A DNA stretch of 64,000 bases, from NCBI RefSeq assembly GCF_051628905.1, contig NZ_CP157575.1, positions 1,116,001-1,180,000 on the forward strand. The letters are read 5' to 3'. A model generated the notes under the pieces. The model did not search any database and was not told the DNA's origin. It saw only the letters and a program-made list of their open reading frames with translations. A program made the translations under genes and the position numbers. Below, piece by piece: positions 7,376-16,922 of the stretch. This DNA comes from Asaia sp037151935. GTDB taxonomy: Bacteria > Pseudomonadota > Alphaproteobacteria > Acetobacterales > Acetobacteraceae. Positions within the stretch are counted from its first letter, which is position 1, and each line of letters starts with the position of its first letter.

Positions 7376-7691
7376 CCTCCCCTCTTCCTGTCGTCAACGA
7401 TGCTAGACGCTGTGTCTTCGCGCTCCAATCGTTTTCTGTTCGGAACAAGTATTTATGAATATTTTATCTGACATAAAAACAATAAAACGTAAAAATTATT
7501 GATTCTTCCGTATTAGACAGAAATCATAAAAATAACCGTGAGGATCGCAACCATACCGACCTGAGCGTCGATAGAAGTAAATGGTTGGCTAGCGGCTCTC
7601 TTCCTTACCTTCTTCCGGGGAATGCGAGGGGATCTGGCTCGATAAGCTGAGAGAGATCTTTTTTCTCTCAATGCCTCAGGAGATAAAGATC
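7376..7691. promoter_or_regulatory. Upstream region of ybeM and the GH3 gene
   Basis: These 316 bases lie between divergent genes. The first 150 are AT-rich and likely hold promoters. A 7-bp inverted repeat (TGAGAGA 7648-7654, TCTCTCA 7664-7670) with a T-run sits just before the GH3 start; it could act as an attenuator or sequester the ribosome site. No gene was seen. Confidence 0.4.
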
Positions 7692-9959
7692 ATGTCCTCG
7701 CGTCTGAAGGCGGGCCTGCTCGCGACAGCGCTCTGCGCCCTCCCCCTTTCGAGCTATGCCGAAGCCAGATCTGCACTCGACGCGCGCGTCGATGCCGCAC
7801 TCGCCAAGCTGGGTCGCGCGCAACTCGAGGCGCTGATCGTCACCCATATTCCCGAACTAATGCAGGATCCTGCTGCAGCTGGCGACGCGCAGCATTCCGC
7901 AGCCTGGTCGCCCGCCATGCCTGAACACGGCATTGCCGCCATTACCGAAACGGATGGCACGATCGGCGTCGGCGCACGCATTCAGGATACGCGCTATGAG
8001 AGCACGGCCTATCCGGCGGCCCTTGCCAGCGCTGCGTCGTGGAATCCCGCCCTGCTCGAAGCGCTCGGTCGCTCAGTAGGGCGCGATGCGCGAGATCGCG
8101 GATTCAATATCCTGCTCTCGGGCGGTACAAATCTGACACGCGACCCGCGTGGCGGCCGCAACTTTGAGTATTTTGGCGAAGATCCGCTTCTTGTCGGTCG
8201 CCTTGCCGGATTTTATGCAAAGGGCGCGCAATCGAATCATATCGTCGCGACCATCAAGCATTTCGCACTCAACGATTACGAAACAGGCCGCACGCAATAT
8301 GATGTGTCGATTCCACGCGATGCCGCGATGGAATCCGATCTGCTCGCCTTTAATATCGCCCTGCGCATCGGCAAGCCTGGCGCGGTCATGTGCGCCTATA
8401 ACATGGTATGGGGCTCCTATAGCTGCGAGAGCAAGCCGCTTCTGAACGATATCCTGCGTCGCCAGTGGCATTATCCCGGCTATGTCATGTCCGATTGGGG
8501 CGCCGTCCACAGCACGAAGAACTCGGTCGAAGCCGGACTGAATCAGGAATCGGGTGCTGAGATCGACACCGCCATCGGGCTCGGTGGCACGGGCATGTTG
8601 CAGGATTCGCCCGTCTCGGCAGAGGCCACCAAGCGCATCGCCGCTGCCATCAAGGATGGCACATTATTCGCCCAGGCGTTTTACGCCCCCAAACAGCTCG
8701 ATTCCGTCGTGTCTGACGACGCGCTACGCGCCATGGCGCGCCCCATACTCTACGGCCTGTTCTCCACCGGGGCGGAGCAGCCCATCGAGAAGAAGCCGGT
8801 CGATCAGGCCGCAGGCTACAAGACGGCGCTCGAGGCCGCACAACAGGGGATCGTTCTGCTCAGGAACGAGCAGTCAGCTCTGCCTCTATCCAAAACGATC
8901 AAATCGATTGCCGTGATCGGCGGCCATGCCGATAAGGGCGTGATTTCAGGGGGGGGCTCGCCCACGGTTCTGCCCTTCGGTGGCAATGCAATCCCGCAAA
9001 AGGGGACGGAAATCATGTCTCAGCAGGTGTGGGACCCATCTCCGCCTCTCACTTTCATGCGCCGTCTGGCTCCGCAAGCCGCCATTTCCTTCACCGAGGA
9101 AACCGACCTGAAGCAAGCCGCGCAGGCGGCAAAAAAGGCTGATGCAGTCGTGCTGTTCATCGCTCAGTGGTCGACAGAGGGGCGTGACCGCGCCACGCTG
9201 GCTCTTACTGAAGCCCAGAACAGGCTGATCGCGACAGTTGCCCGCGCCAACCCGAATGTGACGGTCGTGCTCGAAACCGAAGGCCCGGTGCTGATGCCCT
9301 GGCTGGGTCAGGTGCGCGCCGTGGTTCAGGCCTGGTATCCCGGCATCGCCGGCGGTGAGGCCATCGCCCAGATCCTGTTCGGTGACGTCAATCCGTCGGG
9401 CCATCTGCCAATCAGCTTCCCGCTTTCTGCAAACGACCTGCCACGTCCGGCCCTACCGGTGGCACCGCCCCTCACCGAGGGCCGCCCTGCCACTTTCAGG
9501 ATCGCCTATGATGAAGGCGCCGATGTCGGCTACCGCTGGTTCGCCCGCACCGACAAGAAGATGCAGTTCCCGTTCGGCCACGGCCTCTCTTACGCCCACT
9601 TCACCTATGACCATTTCGTCGTGACAACCGAACACACGCCCCTCGCCAAAGTGACCGTACGCAATGAGAGTGATCGCGATGGCAGCGATGTGGTCCAGCT
9701 TTATGCCGAGGGTCAGGGCATCGGGCGTCGTCTGGTTGGCTGGCAGCGAGTGATCGTGTCAGCCCATCAGAGCCGTGATGTGACGATTCCTGTCGATCTT
9801 CAGACCGTTGCCCGTTTTTCTGAGGGCGATAATCGCTGGCACGTCACGCCGGGCAGCTATCAGCTTCGCATCGCCCACTCCGCCAAGGATGAAGGCCTGA
9901 CCAGCGCAGTCCTGCTTAAAAACACCACGATCACAGGCACCGAGCCTCTTCCGGAATAA
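7692..9959 (+). CDS. Exported glycoside hydrolase family 3 beta-glucosidase
   Basis: A 755-residue GH3 enzyme that would release terminal beta-linked glucose or related sugars in the periplasm. The start at 7692 is preferred over the in-frame ATG at 7671: AGGAGA precedes it and translation then opens with a signal peptide (MSSRLKAGLLATALCALPLS, cut near SYAEA). The catalytic barrel contains IKHFALNDYETGR and the nucleophile Asp268 in VMSDWG. The alpha/beta sandwich domain and a carboxyl fibronectin-III-like domain (YRWFARTD, FPFGHGLSY, RRLVGWQRV) follow. KHFALND rather than the NagZ-type KHFPGHG makes a beta-glucosidase more likely than a hexosaminidase. It starts the sugar region; the exact substrate is not known. 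Confidence 0.85.
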   Translation: MSSRLKAGLLATALCALPLSSYAEARSALDARVDAALAKLGRAQLEALIVTHIPELMQDPAAAGDAQHSAAWSPAMPEHGIAAITETDGTIGVGARIQDTRYESTAYPAALASAASWNPALLEALGRSVGRDARDRGFNILLSGGTNLTRDPRGGRNFEYFGEDPLLVGRLAGFYAKGAQSNHIVATIKHFALNDYETGRTQYDVSIPRDAAMESDLLAFNIALRIGKPGAVMCAYNMVWGSYSCESKPLLNDILRRQWHYPGYVMSDWGAVHSTKNSVEAGLNQESGAEIDTAIGLGGTGMLQDSPVSAEATKRIAAAIKDGTLFAQAFYAPKQLDSVVSDDALRAMARPILYGLFSTGAEQPIEKKPVDQAAGYKTALEAAQQGIVLLRNEQSALPLSKTIKSIAVIGGHADKGVISGGGSPTVLPFGGNAIPQKGTEIMSQQVWDPSPPLTFMRRLAPQAAISFTEETDLKQAAQAAKKADAVVLFIAQWSTEGRDRATLALTEAQNRLIATVARANPNVTVVLETEGPVLMPWLGQVRAVVQAWYPGIAGGEAIAQILFGDVNPSGHLPISFPLSANDLPRPALPVAPPLTEGRPATFRIAYDEGADVGYRWFARTDKKMQFPFGHGLSYAHFTYDHFVVTTEHTPLAKVTVRNESDRDGSDVVQLYAEGQGIGRRLVGWQRVIVSAHQSRDVTIPVDLQTVARFSEGDNRWHVTPGSYQLRIAHSAKDEGLTSAVLLKNTTITGTEPLPE

Positions 9960-9966
9960 TCCCTGC

Positions 9967-10003
9967 GCAGTCTCTTCCGGTCGTTCTGGCCGGCAGAGAC
10001 TGC
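9967..10003. terminator. Convergent terminator hairpin
   Basis: GCAGTCTCT-T-CCGG pairs with CCGG-C-AGAGACTGC: 13 pairs with one mismatch. It lies between the convergent GH3 gene and the BadF-type kinase. There is no clear T-run. Confidence 0.55.
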
Positions 10004-10036
10004 CAGTGAAGCGCTCCTGAAGCCTGCCGACAGTTC

Positions 10037-10990
10037 TCAGCCCAGCCCTGCAGCCTCGAGTGACGCTGCAAGCTGCGCGATAAAATGCGTGCCGACGTCC
10101 CAGCCCGCGAGCTCCGCTGCTACGAGTACAGCCCCACCGATAGGGGGCAGGCCCGGCGCCTGGGGGGCACCGCACTCCTTAGCCAGCGCCTCGCGCAACA
10201 TTGGATTGCGCATGGTGCCACCCGCATAACTCCATGGCAAAATCTGCCCGTTCAGCCTGTGACGCAGGGCGTGCACGTGACGTGCGAGAGCCTGAGCCGC
10301 CTGCGTGACGATATCGCGAGAGACCAGACAGCCTCCCTCGGCAAAGCGTCCGATATCTAAAGCCAAAGCTGCAACGCTGGGACGCACCTCATCGAGATTG
10401 GCATACCATTCCTGAAGAGCCGCACTGCAGAACGCTGTTTCCTCCGGCCATCCATGAAGGGCAGAAAAGCGCGAAACGAAGCCGCTCTCATTTTCTACCC
10501 GCCCATCCAGACATTGCGAAAACCGGGCTAATGCCAGACGACCAATCCAGTAGGCACTCCCCTCATCGCCGAACAAGCTACCCCAGCCACCAACACGGGC
10601 TGTCTCGCCATCCTCCCCCACGCCCCAGGCCATCGACCCCGTGCCCGAGAGCAGCAGAATGCCCGGCCGGTTCAGGAAAGCCCCTCGACAGGCCATATCG
10701 ACGTCATTGTGAATGCTGTGAGGGGCCGGGCATAACGAGGCTAGGGTCTCTTCGAGCTCGCGACTCAGACGGCCACTTTCGCCAAAACCTGCCATACCGA
10801 AGGCCGCGGCGGCGAGATTTGCCTGCTGGTCCGCCATCAACCCGGCCACCACACTGCGCCAAACCGGCACATCGAAAGGATTCGATCCGCCTGCCTTGCG
10901 GCAAAGGGCGATTGTTGCATCCGGGCGCACGCGCAAGAGCAGTGTTTTCGTACCGCCACCGTCAATGGCGACTATCTCGGTTTTCCGCAC
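10037..10990 (-). CDS. BadF/BadG-type sugar kinase, probable N-acetylglucosamine or glucosamine kinase
   Basis: A protein of about 317 residues in the actin-fold BadF/BadG/BcrA/BcrD ATPase family, which includes NAGK and glucosamine kinases. It shows the phosphate-1 motif AIDGGGTKT (Asp10) and LLSGTGSMAWG, followed by GGWGSLFGDEGSAYWIG, typical of NAGK-like kinases. The start is uncertain. The GTG at 10990 puts the phosphate motif at the usual position, while an in-frame start at 11047 adds 19 residues without similarity. It is transcribed in the same direction as the TonB receptor gene behind which it lies (36-94 bases apart), so the two may form an operon. A second, unrelated kinase (ROK, 19126) serves the same pathway. 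Confidence 0.72.
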   Translation of the reverse strand: MRKTEIVAIDGGGTKTLLLRVRPDATIALCRKAGGSNPFDVPVWRSVVAGLMADQQANLAAAAFGMAGFGESGRLSRELEETLASLCPAPHSIHNDVDMACRGAFLNRPGILLLSGTGSMAWGVGEDGETARVGGWGSLFGDEGSAYWIGRLALARFSQCLDGRVENESGFVSRFSALHGWPEETAFCSAALQEWYANLDEVRPSVAALALDIGRFAEGGCLVSRDIVTQAAQALARHVHALRHRLNGQILPWSYAGGTMRNPMLREALAKECGAPQAPGLPPIGGAVLVAAELAGWDVGTHFIAQLAASLEAAGLG

Positions 10991-11083
10991 GTTGGTTCCG
11001 TTTTTAAACCGTTGAAACGCGCCCGGAACTTCTCCGCGCGCGCGCATCGAGTCAAGCGTGGTCTCTCGACCTTCACGCCAGTG

Positions 11084-13522
11084 TCAGAACCCTGTCGAGA
11101 GTGAGACGAGCGCCGCGAAATTACCGCCGACGAGATAGATCGGCGAACCCGCCTTGGTCGTATTACCGTAAATTCCCGTTCGTGATCTGGTGCTGGTCAC
11201 GAAACTTGCTGGCGCGGAGCGATAGAGATTATTGCCGACATTCACCAAATTGAGCTGAATCTTCGGCCCGCTCAGGTGAGGCACATGAGGCAATCTGTAG
11301 CCCAGAGTAATATCAGACAGCACATAGGCCGGCATGCGCTGATCATTCATGAAGCTGGAGAATTGCGAGCTGATATAGCGCAGGCTGAAATTGCCAAAAA
11401 ACCGCTTGTTATCGTCATAGGCCAGCCCGACCGACGCCGTGACATGGGGCGTCGCCACCATGGTCTTACCCGCGGTGGGCAGGTAATCGATGACCGATTG
11501 CCCAGCTGCGTTGGTTGCCGAGACCGGCAGATTGTTATCGGTCGTTGCGTGCAGATATTGCGCCGAGACATAAGGACTGAAGTGATGCCAAGGCGTGAGA
11601 CCAATCTCTCCCTGGATGCCACGTATGGTCTCACCGCCGACATTGATAGGCATGGAAACCAGCGTATTGGTGCCCGGAATATAGGACGTCGAGCTGACCT
11701 GGTGGTTGGTCAGATTCATGTTGAACGCGGAGACCTGAAAATGGATCAAGGTGCCGTTGTGCCGATAGCCGATTTCCTCGCCAATGCCGTATTCCCCTTT
11801 CAGATTTCCGGGCTGCGACGTCGCCCCAACGGAATTCGGATCGAAGATCTGACTATAGGCCTGCACCGAGGCAGGCGCGCGGAAGGACGTGGTACCATTG
11901 ATGTAAATCTGATCCCTGGAGGTTAGAGAATAGCTGATCGCCACCTGCGGCAGCGGAGCAAAATAGTTGCGCACCGTTTTGTAGGGATCGGCGCCAGGCA
12001 CGTCATTCGTGCCCTGACGCGACACCATGACGGTACGGAACCCGGCGCTGAGTGTGAGCTTGTCATCGAGAAGCTTCAGCGTATCGGCGATATAAAGCGC
12101 GTTAGTCTGCTGCATGAAGTTCAGATTATAGCCACTCAGCAGCGCGCCACCTGGCACCCTGATGCCATAGGCGCCGTAGGAATTGGCAGCCTTGCCCGAG
12201 AAATCGACCGTAGCGAACGTCGAGTGCTCCTCGTGCGTGGCATAGGAATACCAGTAGCCGCCTGACAACGTGTTGTGCCCGGTTGTCCAGTCGAGCGACG
12301 TATTGACCGCACCGACCTTCTGATTCCATGGATCCACAGCAACAGTCGTGACTTTGCCACCGGTGACATAAGGCTGGTTCAGGTTACCATAAACCTGCGT
12401 ACCGAATGTGCCACCAGATGCAGGAATATTCTCCCCGCCCACGGCTGGGCCATGCTGATGCACAAAATAAGGCGTAACGCTAAGCTTGAGACCGCGAGCC
12501 AGAGTGAAGTGGGTCGGCACCACAACATCGAGGGAATTCAGATTGCTCAATTGCAGCTTGTAGTAACTGGCATCGCCCGGCGTATAATGATCGCTATAGC
12601 TCAGCCCCTCGCCCCATTGCTTCCATTGGGCAGCTGTGGGCGAACGGAAAGGAGTCTGTTCCTGGCGGTTATAGCCGAACACGGCGGTGACCGAATTACC
12701 GTCGCCCCATTCTTTCAGAAATTTCGCATCGACATGGTAGCGCTTGAGTCCACCCGGGCCGCGCCAGTTATTATTGGATTGATGAGAAAATGACACAAAG
12801 CCTCGAATGCCCGAATGGCCGATATCGCCCGTATCGAGACGCAGAAATTCCTTGTTGGCACTCTTATTGCCACCCATCAGATTGATGAACCCGCCATATT
12901 TGTGAGACGGGTTCAGCGCCGTTGCCGAAATCTGGCCACCCACCGCGTTGAATGTCGGCGCGTTCAAATCTGGCGACCCTTGAGATACGGTGACCGACCC
13001 GAGATTTTCGGTATCGACCAGCATGGCCGTGTAGGGTTCGTAATTGATGGGATCCGCCAGAGGAGCCCCTTCGAATAGATAGCCGATCTGGCTCTGATTC
13101 ATGCCGCGCATGGTAATGTTGTCGCCAGCCGTCGCAAGAGGGCTCTGATTGGCATAAACAACTCCAGGAAGATTGGCGATCATTGAAGAGATATTGCCTG
13201 TTGGGGCCTGCTTGGCGATGAAATCGCGCGTCACACCGCTCTGCGACCGTGGCGCGGTCTGCTTCGGCATAAGGCCTCCGCCCGGCGTCGTGTTGCTGGT
13301 GCCATCGGCGTGCCGCCCTGCTGCCTTGACGGAGATTTCCTCCGCCTGCGGATTAGCCCCCAGCACGGATCCTTCGGTAGCACTGCCGGATTTAGTCCGG
13401 GACGAAACAGGCTTGTGATCGCCTTTTGCGGGAGAAGCAGCAAATGCCGATAAATTGCCTGCCATGCAGTTCATTGCGATTGCGGAACAGAATAAAAAGA
13501 GATCACGTCTCAGATGTCGCAT
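11084..13522 (-). CDS. TonB-dependent outer membrane receptor
   Basis: An 812-residue receptor with a signal peptide (FLFCSAIAMNCMAGNLSAFA), a plug domain (ISSMIANLPGVVYANQSP, NITMRGMNQSQIGYLFEG) and a long beta-barrel ending in an aromatic residue (ALVSLSTGF). It would import a scarce substrate across the outer membrane using TonB energy. No TonB box is obvious, though EEISVKA near residue 64 could serve. The ATG at 13522 has GGGAG seven bases upstream, so the TTG two codons earlier is rejected. Its place between a sugar kinase and divergent nagB suggests chitooligosaccharide or GlcNAc uptake (NagA/CHTR-type), but iron chelates cannot be excluded. Confidence 0.82.
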   Translation of the reverse strand: MRHLRRDLFLFCSAIAMNCMAGNLSAFAASPAKGDHKPVSSRTKSGSATEGSVLGANPQAEEISVKAAGRHADGTSNTTPGGGLMPKQTAPRSQSGVTRDFIAKQAPTGNISSMIANLPGVVYANQSPLATAGDNITMRGMNQSQIGYLFEGAPLADPINYEPYTAMLVDTENLGSVTVSQGSPDLNAPTFNAVGGQISATALNPSHKYGGFINLMGGNKSANKEFLRLDTGDIGHSGIRGFVSFSHQSNNNWRGPGGLKRYHVDAKFLKEWGDGNSVTAVFGYNRQEQTPFRSPTAAQWKQWGEGLSYSDHYTPGDASYYKLQLSNLNSLDVVVPTHFTLARGLKLSVTPYFVHQHGPAVGGENIPASGGTFGTQVYGNLNQPYVTGGKVTTVAVDPWNQKVGAVNTSLDWTTGHNTLSGGYWYSYATHEEHSTFATVDFSGKAANSYGAYGIRVPGGALLSGYNLNFMQQTNALYIADTLKLLDDKLTLSAGFRTVMVSRQGTNDVPGADPYKTVRNYFAPLPQVAISYSLTSRDQIYINGTTSFRAPASVQAYSQIFDPNSVGATSQPGNLKGEYGIGEEIGYRHNGTLIHFQVSAFNMNLTNHQVSSTSYIPGTNTLVSMPINVGGETIRGIQGEIGLTPWHHFSPYVSAQYLHATTDNNLPVSATNAAGQSVIDYLPTAGKTMVATPHVTASVGLAYDDNKRFFGNFSLRYISSQFSSFMNDQRMPAYVLSDITLGYRLPHVPHLSGPKIQLNLVNVGNNLYRSAPASFVTSTRSRTGIYGNTTKAGSPIYLVGGNFAALVSLSTGF

Positions 13523-13846
13523 GGTCAACTCCCGCCGGTTGGGCTTCGATTTGGTTGAGACGTGGAGTCAGCGGAAAATCTTGTTTTTACCGCCTTATTC
13601 CACCGTATTGGGGGACGTTAGACGGCACGTTTCGCTATCGCAATTGTTTATTCGTGAAATTAAGTGATTTCCAATAATTTCAGCTATTTTTCGCTGATTG
13701 AGCCAACATCCGTCACGATACGGTGTTCAGTTAAGGTGTTTTATTTAATTTAACTCGATAAACTAATAGAGGTTTTTTAAATGGGCACGACGCTATCGCG
13801 CGCCGGTGGTTTTATTCCGTCACCTCTTACAGGATCATGCCCTCTC
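13523..13846. promoter_or_regulatory. Divergent control region of the TonB receptor and nagB
   Basis: An AT-rich 324-base region holding promoters for both directions. It contains TATTTAATTTAACTCGATAA starting at 13742. The 9-mer TATTTAATT recurs upstream of the ROK repressor (18852-18860, minus) and nagK (19075-19083, minus), so this is a candidate repressor operator. Confidence 0.5.
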
Positions 13847-14620
13847 ATGCGTCTCATCATCATGCCAGACCCGCATTCCGCCACACGACTCGCCGCGAAT
13901 GAAATCGCTTCGTTGATGACCGCACGCAACAGCCCTGTGCTTGGATTGGCAACAGGTCGGACGATGGAAGGAGTTTATCGCGACCTGTGCGTGATGCACC
14001 GCGAAGAAGGGCTCGATTTCTCAACCACGACGAGCTTCAATCTGGACGAATATGCCGGACTGAGTGCCGACGACCGCCGTTCTTATCATCACTACATGAA
14101 TTCACTGCTCTTCAATCACGTGAACATCAGGCTGAGCGCCGCACACCTCCCCGCGGGAGACGCCTCGGATCTCGACGCGGAATGCACGGCATATGAAAAA
14201 CTTATCGAGACCAGCGGAGGTATCGATCTGCAACTGCTTGGCATCGGCGATACAGGACATATAGGTTTCAATGAGCCCCCTTCCCCGTTCGATAGCCGCA
14301 CACGCTGCGTCGCACTCAACCGGAAGACGCGCATCCAGAACGGGGGCATGTTCGGCGGCAATCCTGACAATGTTCCGACACACGCACTCACCATGGGAGT
14401 CGGCACCATTCTTGAAGCCCGCCATCTTCTGCTTCTGGCGCTGGGAAAATCAAAGGCTGCGATCGTCGCCAAGGCGCTCGAAGGCGCAGTCGGACCTGAG
14501 GTGAGTGCCTCGGCCATTCGGCTTCACCCCCAATGCACGGTAATTCTCGATGCGGAAAGCGCTTCCACGCTCAGCGTAGAGACACGCAGTCAGGCACTCT
14601 ATCAGGAAAGTCAGGACTGA
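13847..14620 (+). CDS. nagB: Glucosamine-6-phosphate deaminase
   Basis: A 257-residue NagB, which converts glucosamine 6-phosphate to fructose 6-phosphate and ammonia and so closes the GlcNAc pathway. The motifs LGLATGRT, FNLDEYAG (Asp67, the enolising base) and GIGDTGHIGFNEP are present. His138 and Glu143 of the ring-opening triad are kept; the residue equal to E. coli Asp141 is Thr136. The GHIGFNEP form resembles short Bacillus-type deaminases. I prefer the ATG at 13847, since family members begin MRLI. An in-frame ATG at 13781 with an AGAGG site would add 22 residues and cannot be ruled out. It is divergent from the TonB receptor and followed by a terminator hairpin. Confidence 0.88.
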   Translation: MRLIIMPDPHSATRLAANEIASLMTARNSPVLGLATGRTMEGVYRDLCVMHREEGLDFSTTTSFNLDEYAGLSADDRRSYHHYMNSLLFNHVNIRLSAAHLPAGDASDLDAECTAYEKLIETSGGIDLQLLGIGDTGHIGFNEPPSPFDSRTRCVALNRKTRIQNGGMFGGNPDNVPTHALTMGVGTILEARHLLLLALGKSKAAIVAKALEGAVGPEVSASAIRLHPQCTVILDAESASTLSVETRSQALYQESQD

Positions 14621-14655
14621 TCACTCGGGCTCCAGACAGGAACGACACCGACGGG

Positions 14656-14682
14656 GCATCGGAGTCAAAATCACTCCGATGC
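14656..14682. terminator. Convergent terminator hairpin
   Basis: A perfect 10-bp inverted repeat, GCATCGGAGT / ACTCCGATGC, with a 7-base loop lies between convergent nagB and the hexosaminidase gene. Confidence 0.7.
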
Positions 14683-14689
14683 AGACCGG

Positions 14690-16891
14690 TTATTTTGCGA
14701 CCGAGACCAGCGACCTGATACCGGGAACAATCGCGATGAGCAGTCCGCCGGGCGGCTGCGCCATATGATTCGAGGCTTCGTGATCGGCACTCGCCGCGTA
14801 GGCCTTGTCCTGCTCCGCCAGAAGGGCATCGGCATGATCGTGCCATGCCCGCCCTTTTTCGCCCGGCTGCAGAGCGTCCAGGCCGAGCCTTGACAGAGCA
14901 GCGATCTGCCTGGAAATCGGCTTGACTTCATTCACGCAATCCGGCCCGGGCAGCGCCTGAAACGCGACATCGTTAGCCTCATAACGCGTCAGTTTCTCCT
15001 GCAACGATGCCGCGACACTCCCGTCACCCGCGGCATAACGGGCTGCCAGCGCGTTGAACGTATTACCCTCGAAACTATCGGCAGAGGCGATGGCGGCTGG
15101 CGAGAGGAGAATAGCCTCTCCCTTGCGATCTGCCAGACGGTTAATCGCGTAATTGCGCACCGGCACGGTCAACGCGACAAGCTGAGTCAGGGGCACGATG
15201 TTTTGCGGCGTCAAACGAGCGATCATGCGCGCCTGATGGTCCGACGCCTGAAGACCGAAATGCTCGAGCGTGTTCAACACCTCAGGCAAGCGCCGATTGA
15301 GCGCATCCGTATCAATGACCGATTGAGGCGACCAGAACCGCTCCGCGATAGCCGCTGAACGCGGCCAGAGCCTCTCATCGACCATTTCATCCGAGACAAT
15401 CTCGGTCCATAGCGGGGCCTCCCCCCCGAGCACGAGTTTTTTCTGTGCGTTATCGAGAGGCGGTGCGTTCGGATCGCGCATGAATGCCTCATTCACCGGT
15501 TTTTCATCCTTGCCGGGCACCCGGAAGGCCAGACCATCCGCACGCGTGTCGTAAGGATCGACCGCATAATGCTTCGATGAGGGTGTCAGCAGATCGAGGT
15601 AATAGCCCGACGAAACCACAACCGGATGGCCGAGCCTCGTCGCCGTTCCAACCCATTTAGAACTGCGCCAGGCCTCGACCACCACATTTTTCGGAATAGG
15701 CGCCTCGCTGACCTCATCCCACCCCATCATGATTTTGCCATCGGCACTCAGGATCTTCTCGATCTCTGCCGTAAAAGCCGCCTGAAGCGCGGGCGCGTCG
15801 GCGAAACCATGGGCTTTCATATAAGCGGCAATCTGTGGATTATCGTTCCATTGGCGTGCCACAACCTCATCGCCGCCAGTGTGGAAATAGCGATCAGGGA
15901 AGAGCGCCGCCATCTCGCCAAAAAGCGTCCGGGCAAAGCCGAGCACCTTGTCGTTTGTTGGGTCCATGGCGGCCATATTCAGGTCAGGATGCTTCGTGCA
16001 ATGGGTCGTCACGTCGTCGTTGCTCGAAGCAACTCGACAATCCTGCTGCCAGTCCTGCACCGTCGGCACCGGCTGCTGTGCCGCAAGATCGGGATAAGCG
16101 GTCAGGATAGCGAGCGTGTGGCCGGGCACGTCGAATTCAGGCACGATCCGTATGCCGCGATCGGCGGCATATGCGATGATCTCTTTTACCTGAGCCTGCG
16201 TGTAGTATCTGCTGTGCCCCCCGACCTGCTGCAGGAGCGGCAGGCGTTTGCTCTCCACGCGAAATCCCGTTCCGTCGCTCAGATGCCAGTGCATCACATT
16301 GAGCTTGGTCAACTCCATGGCGTCGAGCTGGCGTTTAAGCGTATCGAGCGACTGAAAGTGACGCGACACGTCGATCATCAGTCCGCGCCATTTAAATCGT
16401 GGCGCATCGACAATATGCCCCTGCATCAGAACCGGTACAGCGCCTTGCGTATCGATCATCTGCAAAAGCGTGGCGAAACCGTAAATTACCCCTGCAGGGC
16501 CATCGGCCGTCAGAACAATTTCTTTCGAGGACAGATCGAGCGTGTATCCTTCACGAGCATCGAGCGAAAGATAGGCCGGGTCTTCCCCCACTTTGATCCT
16601 GAGCACGACGCTGCCTTTAGTGGCCTTGGCGCCCGGAACAATACCGATCTGACCCAACCTTGCCTCAAAACGAGCAAGAGCCCGTTTCAGCAAAGGAGAT
16701 GGTGCCTGCGCCCAAACCACTTTGGGCAGTGTCGCAAGACCTATCGTCTTTCCATTCAGTGTCGATTGCGCTGGCTGCGGCATGAATGCCGGCGTCAAAG
16801 GCACAGCTCGTGCCGTATTGGTAGCGGCACAGGAGAGTAGCAGCGCACTCAGTGCCAATCCGGAACGAAACACCACATTGGAATGGAACAT
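14690..16891 (-). CDS. Exported beta-N-acetylhexosaminidase (GH20)
   Basis: A 733-residue secreted enzyme that removes terminal GlcNAc from chitooligosaccharides or glycans. The start at 16891 has GAGGA upstream and yields a signal peptide (MFHSNVVFRSGLALSALLLS, then CAATNTARA), possibly with a lipobox (LLSC) at Cys20. The upstream extension in the frame has no signal. A GH20b domain is followed by the catalytic barrel: MHWHLSDGTGF, IVPEFDVPGH and the catalytic pair Asp341-Glu342 in HTGGDEV. The substrate-assisted mechanism fits this pair. It is the third gene of an operon with the ROK repressor and cutC (31 bases from cutC). A carboxyl extension of about 150 residues is not recognised. Confidence 0.88.
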   Translation of the reverse strand: MFHSNVVFRSGLALSALLLSCAATNTARAVPLTPAFMPQPAQSTLNGKTIGLATLPKVVWAQAPSPLLKRALARFEARLGQIGIVPGAKATKGSVVLRIKVGEDPAYLSLDAREGYTLDLSSKEIVLTADGPAGVIYGFATLLQMIDTQGAVPVLMQGHIVDAPRFKWRGLMIDVSRHFQSLDTLKRQLDAMELTKLNVMHWHLSDGTGFRVESKRLPLLQQVGGHSRYYTQAQVKEIIAYAADRGIRIVPEFDVPGHTLAILTAYPDLAAQQPVPTVQDWQQDCRVASSNDDVTTHCTKHPDLNMAAMDPTNDKVLGFARTLFGEMAALFPDRYFHTGGDEVVARQWNDNPQIAAYMKAHGFADAPALQAAFTAEIEKILSADGKIMMGWDEVSEAPIPKNVVVEAWRSSKWVGTATRLGHPVVVSSGYYLDLLTPSSKHYAVDPYDTRADGLAFRVPGKDEKPVNEAFMRDPNAPPLDNAQKKLVLGGEAPLWTEIVSDEMVDERLWPRSAAIAERFWSPQSVIDTDALNRRLPEVLNTLEHFGLQASDHQARMIARLTPQNIVPLTQLVALTVPVRNYAINRLADRKGEAILLSPAAIASADSFEGNTFNALAARYAAGDGSVAASLQEKLTRYEANDVAFQALPGPDCVNEVKPISRQIAALSRLGLDALQPGEKGRAWHDHADALLAEQDKAYAASADHEASNHMAQPPGGLLIAIVPGIRSLVSVAK

Positions 16892-16922
16892 CGGCTTGAT
16901 CCTCGTTGTCCTGAATCGGTTA

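Noticed and set aside
7692..9959. NagZ-type beta-N-acetylhexosaminidase
   Set aside because: The KHFPGHG motif is absent and the protein has the size and KHFALND motif of GH3 glucosidases.
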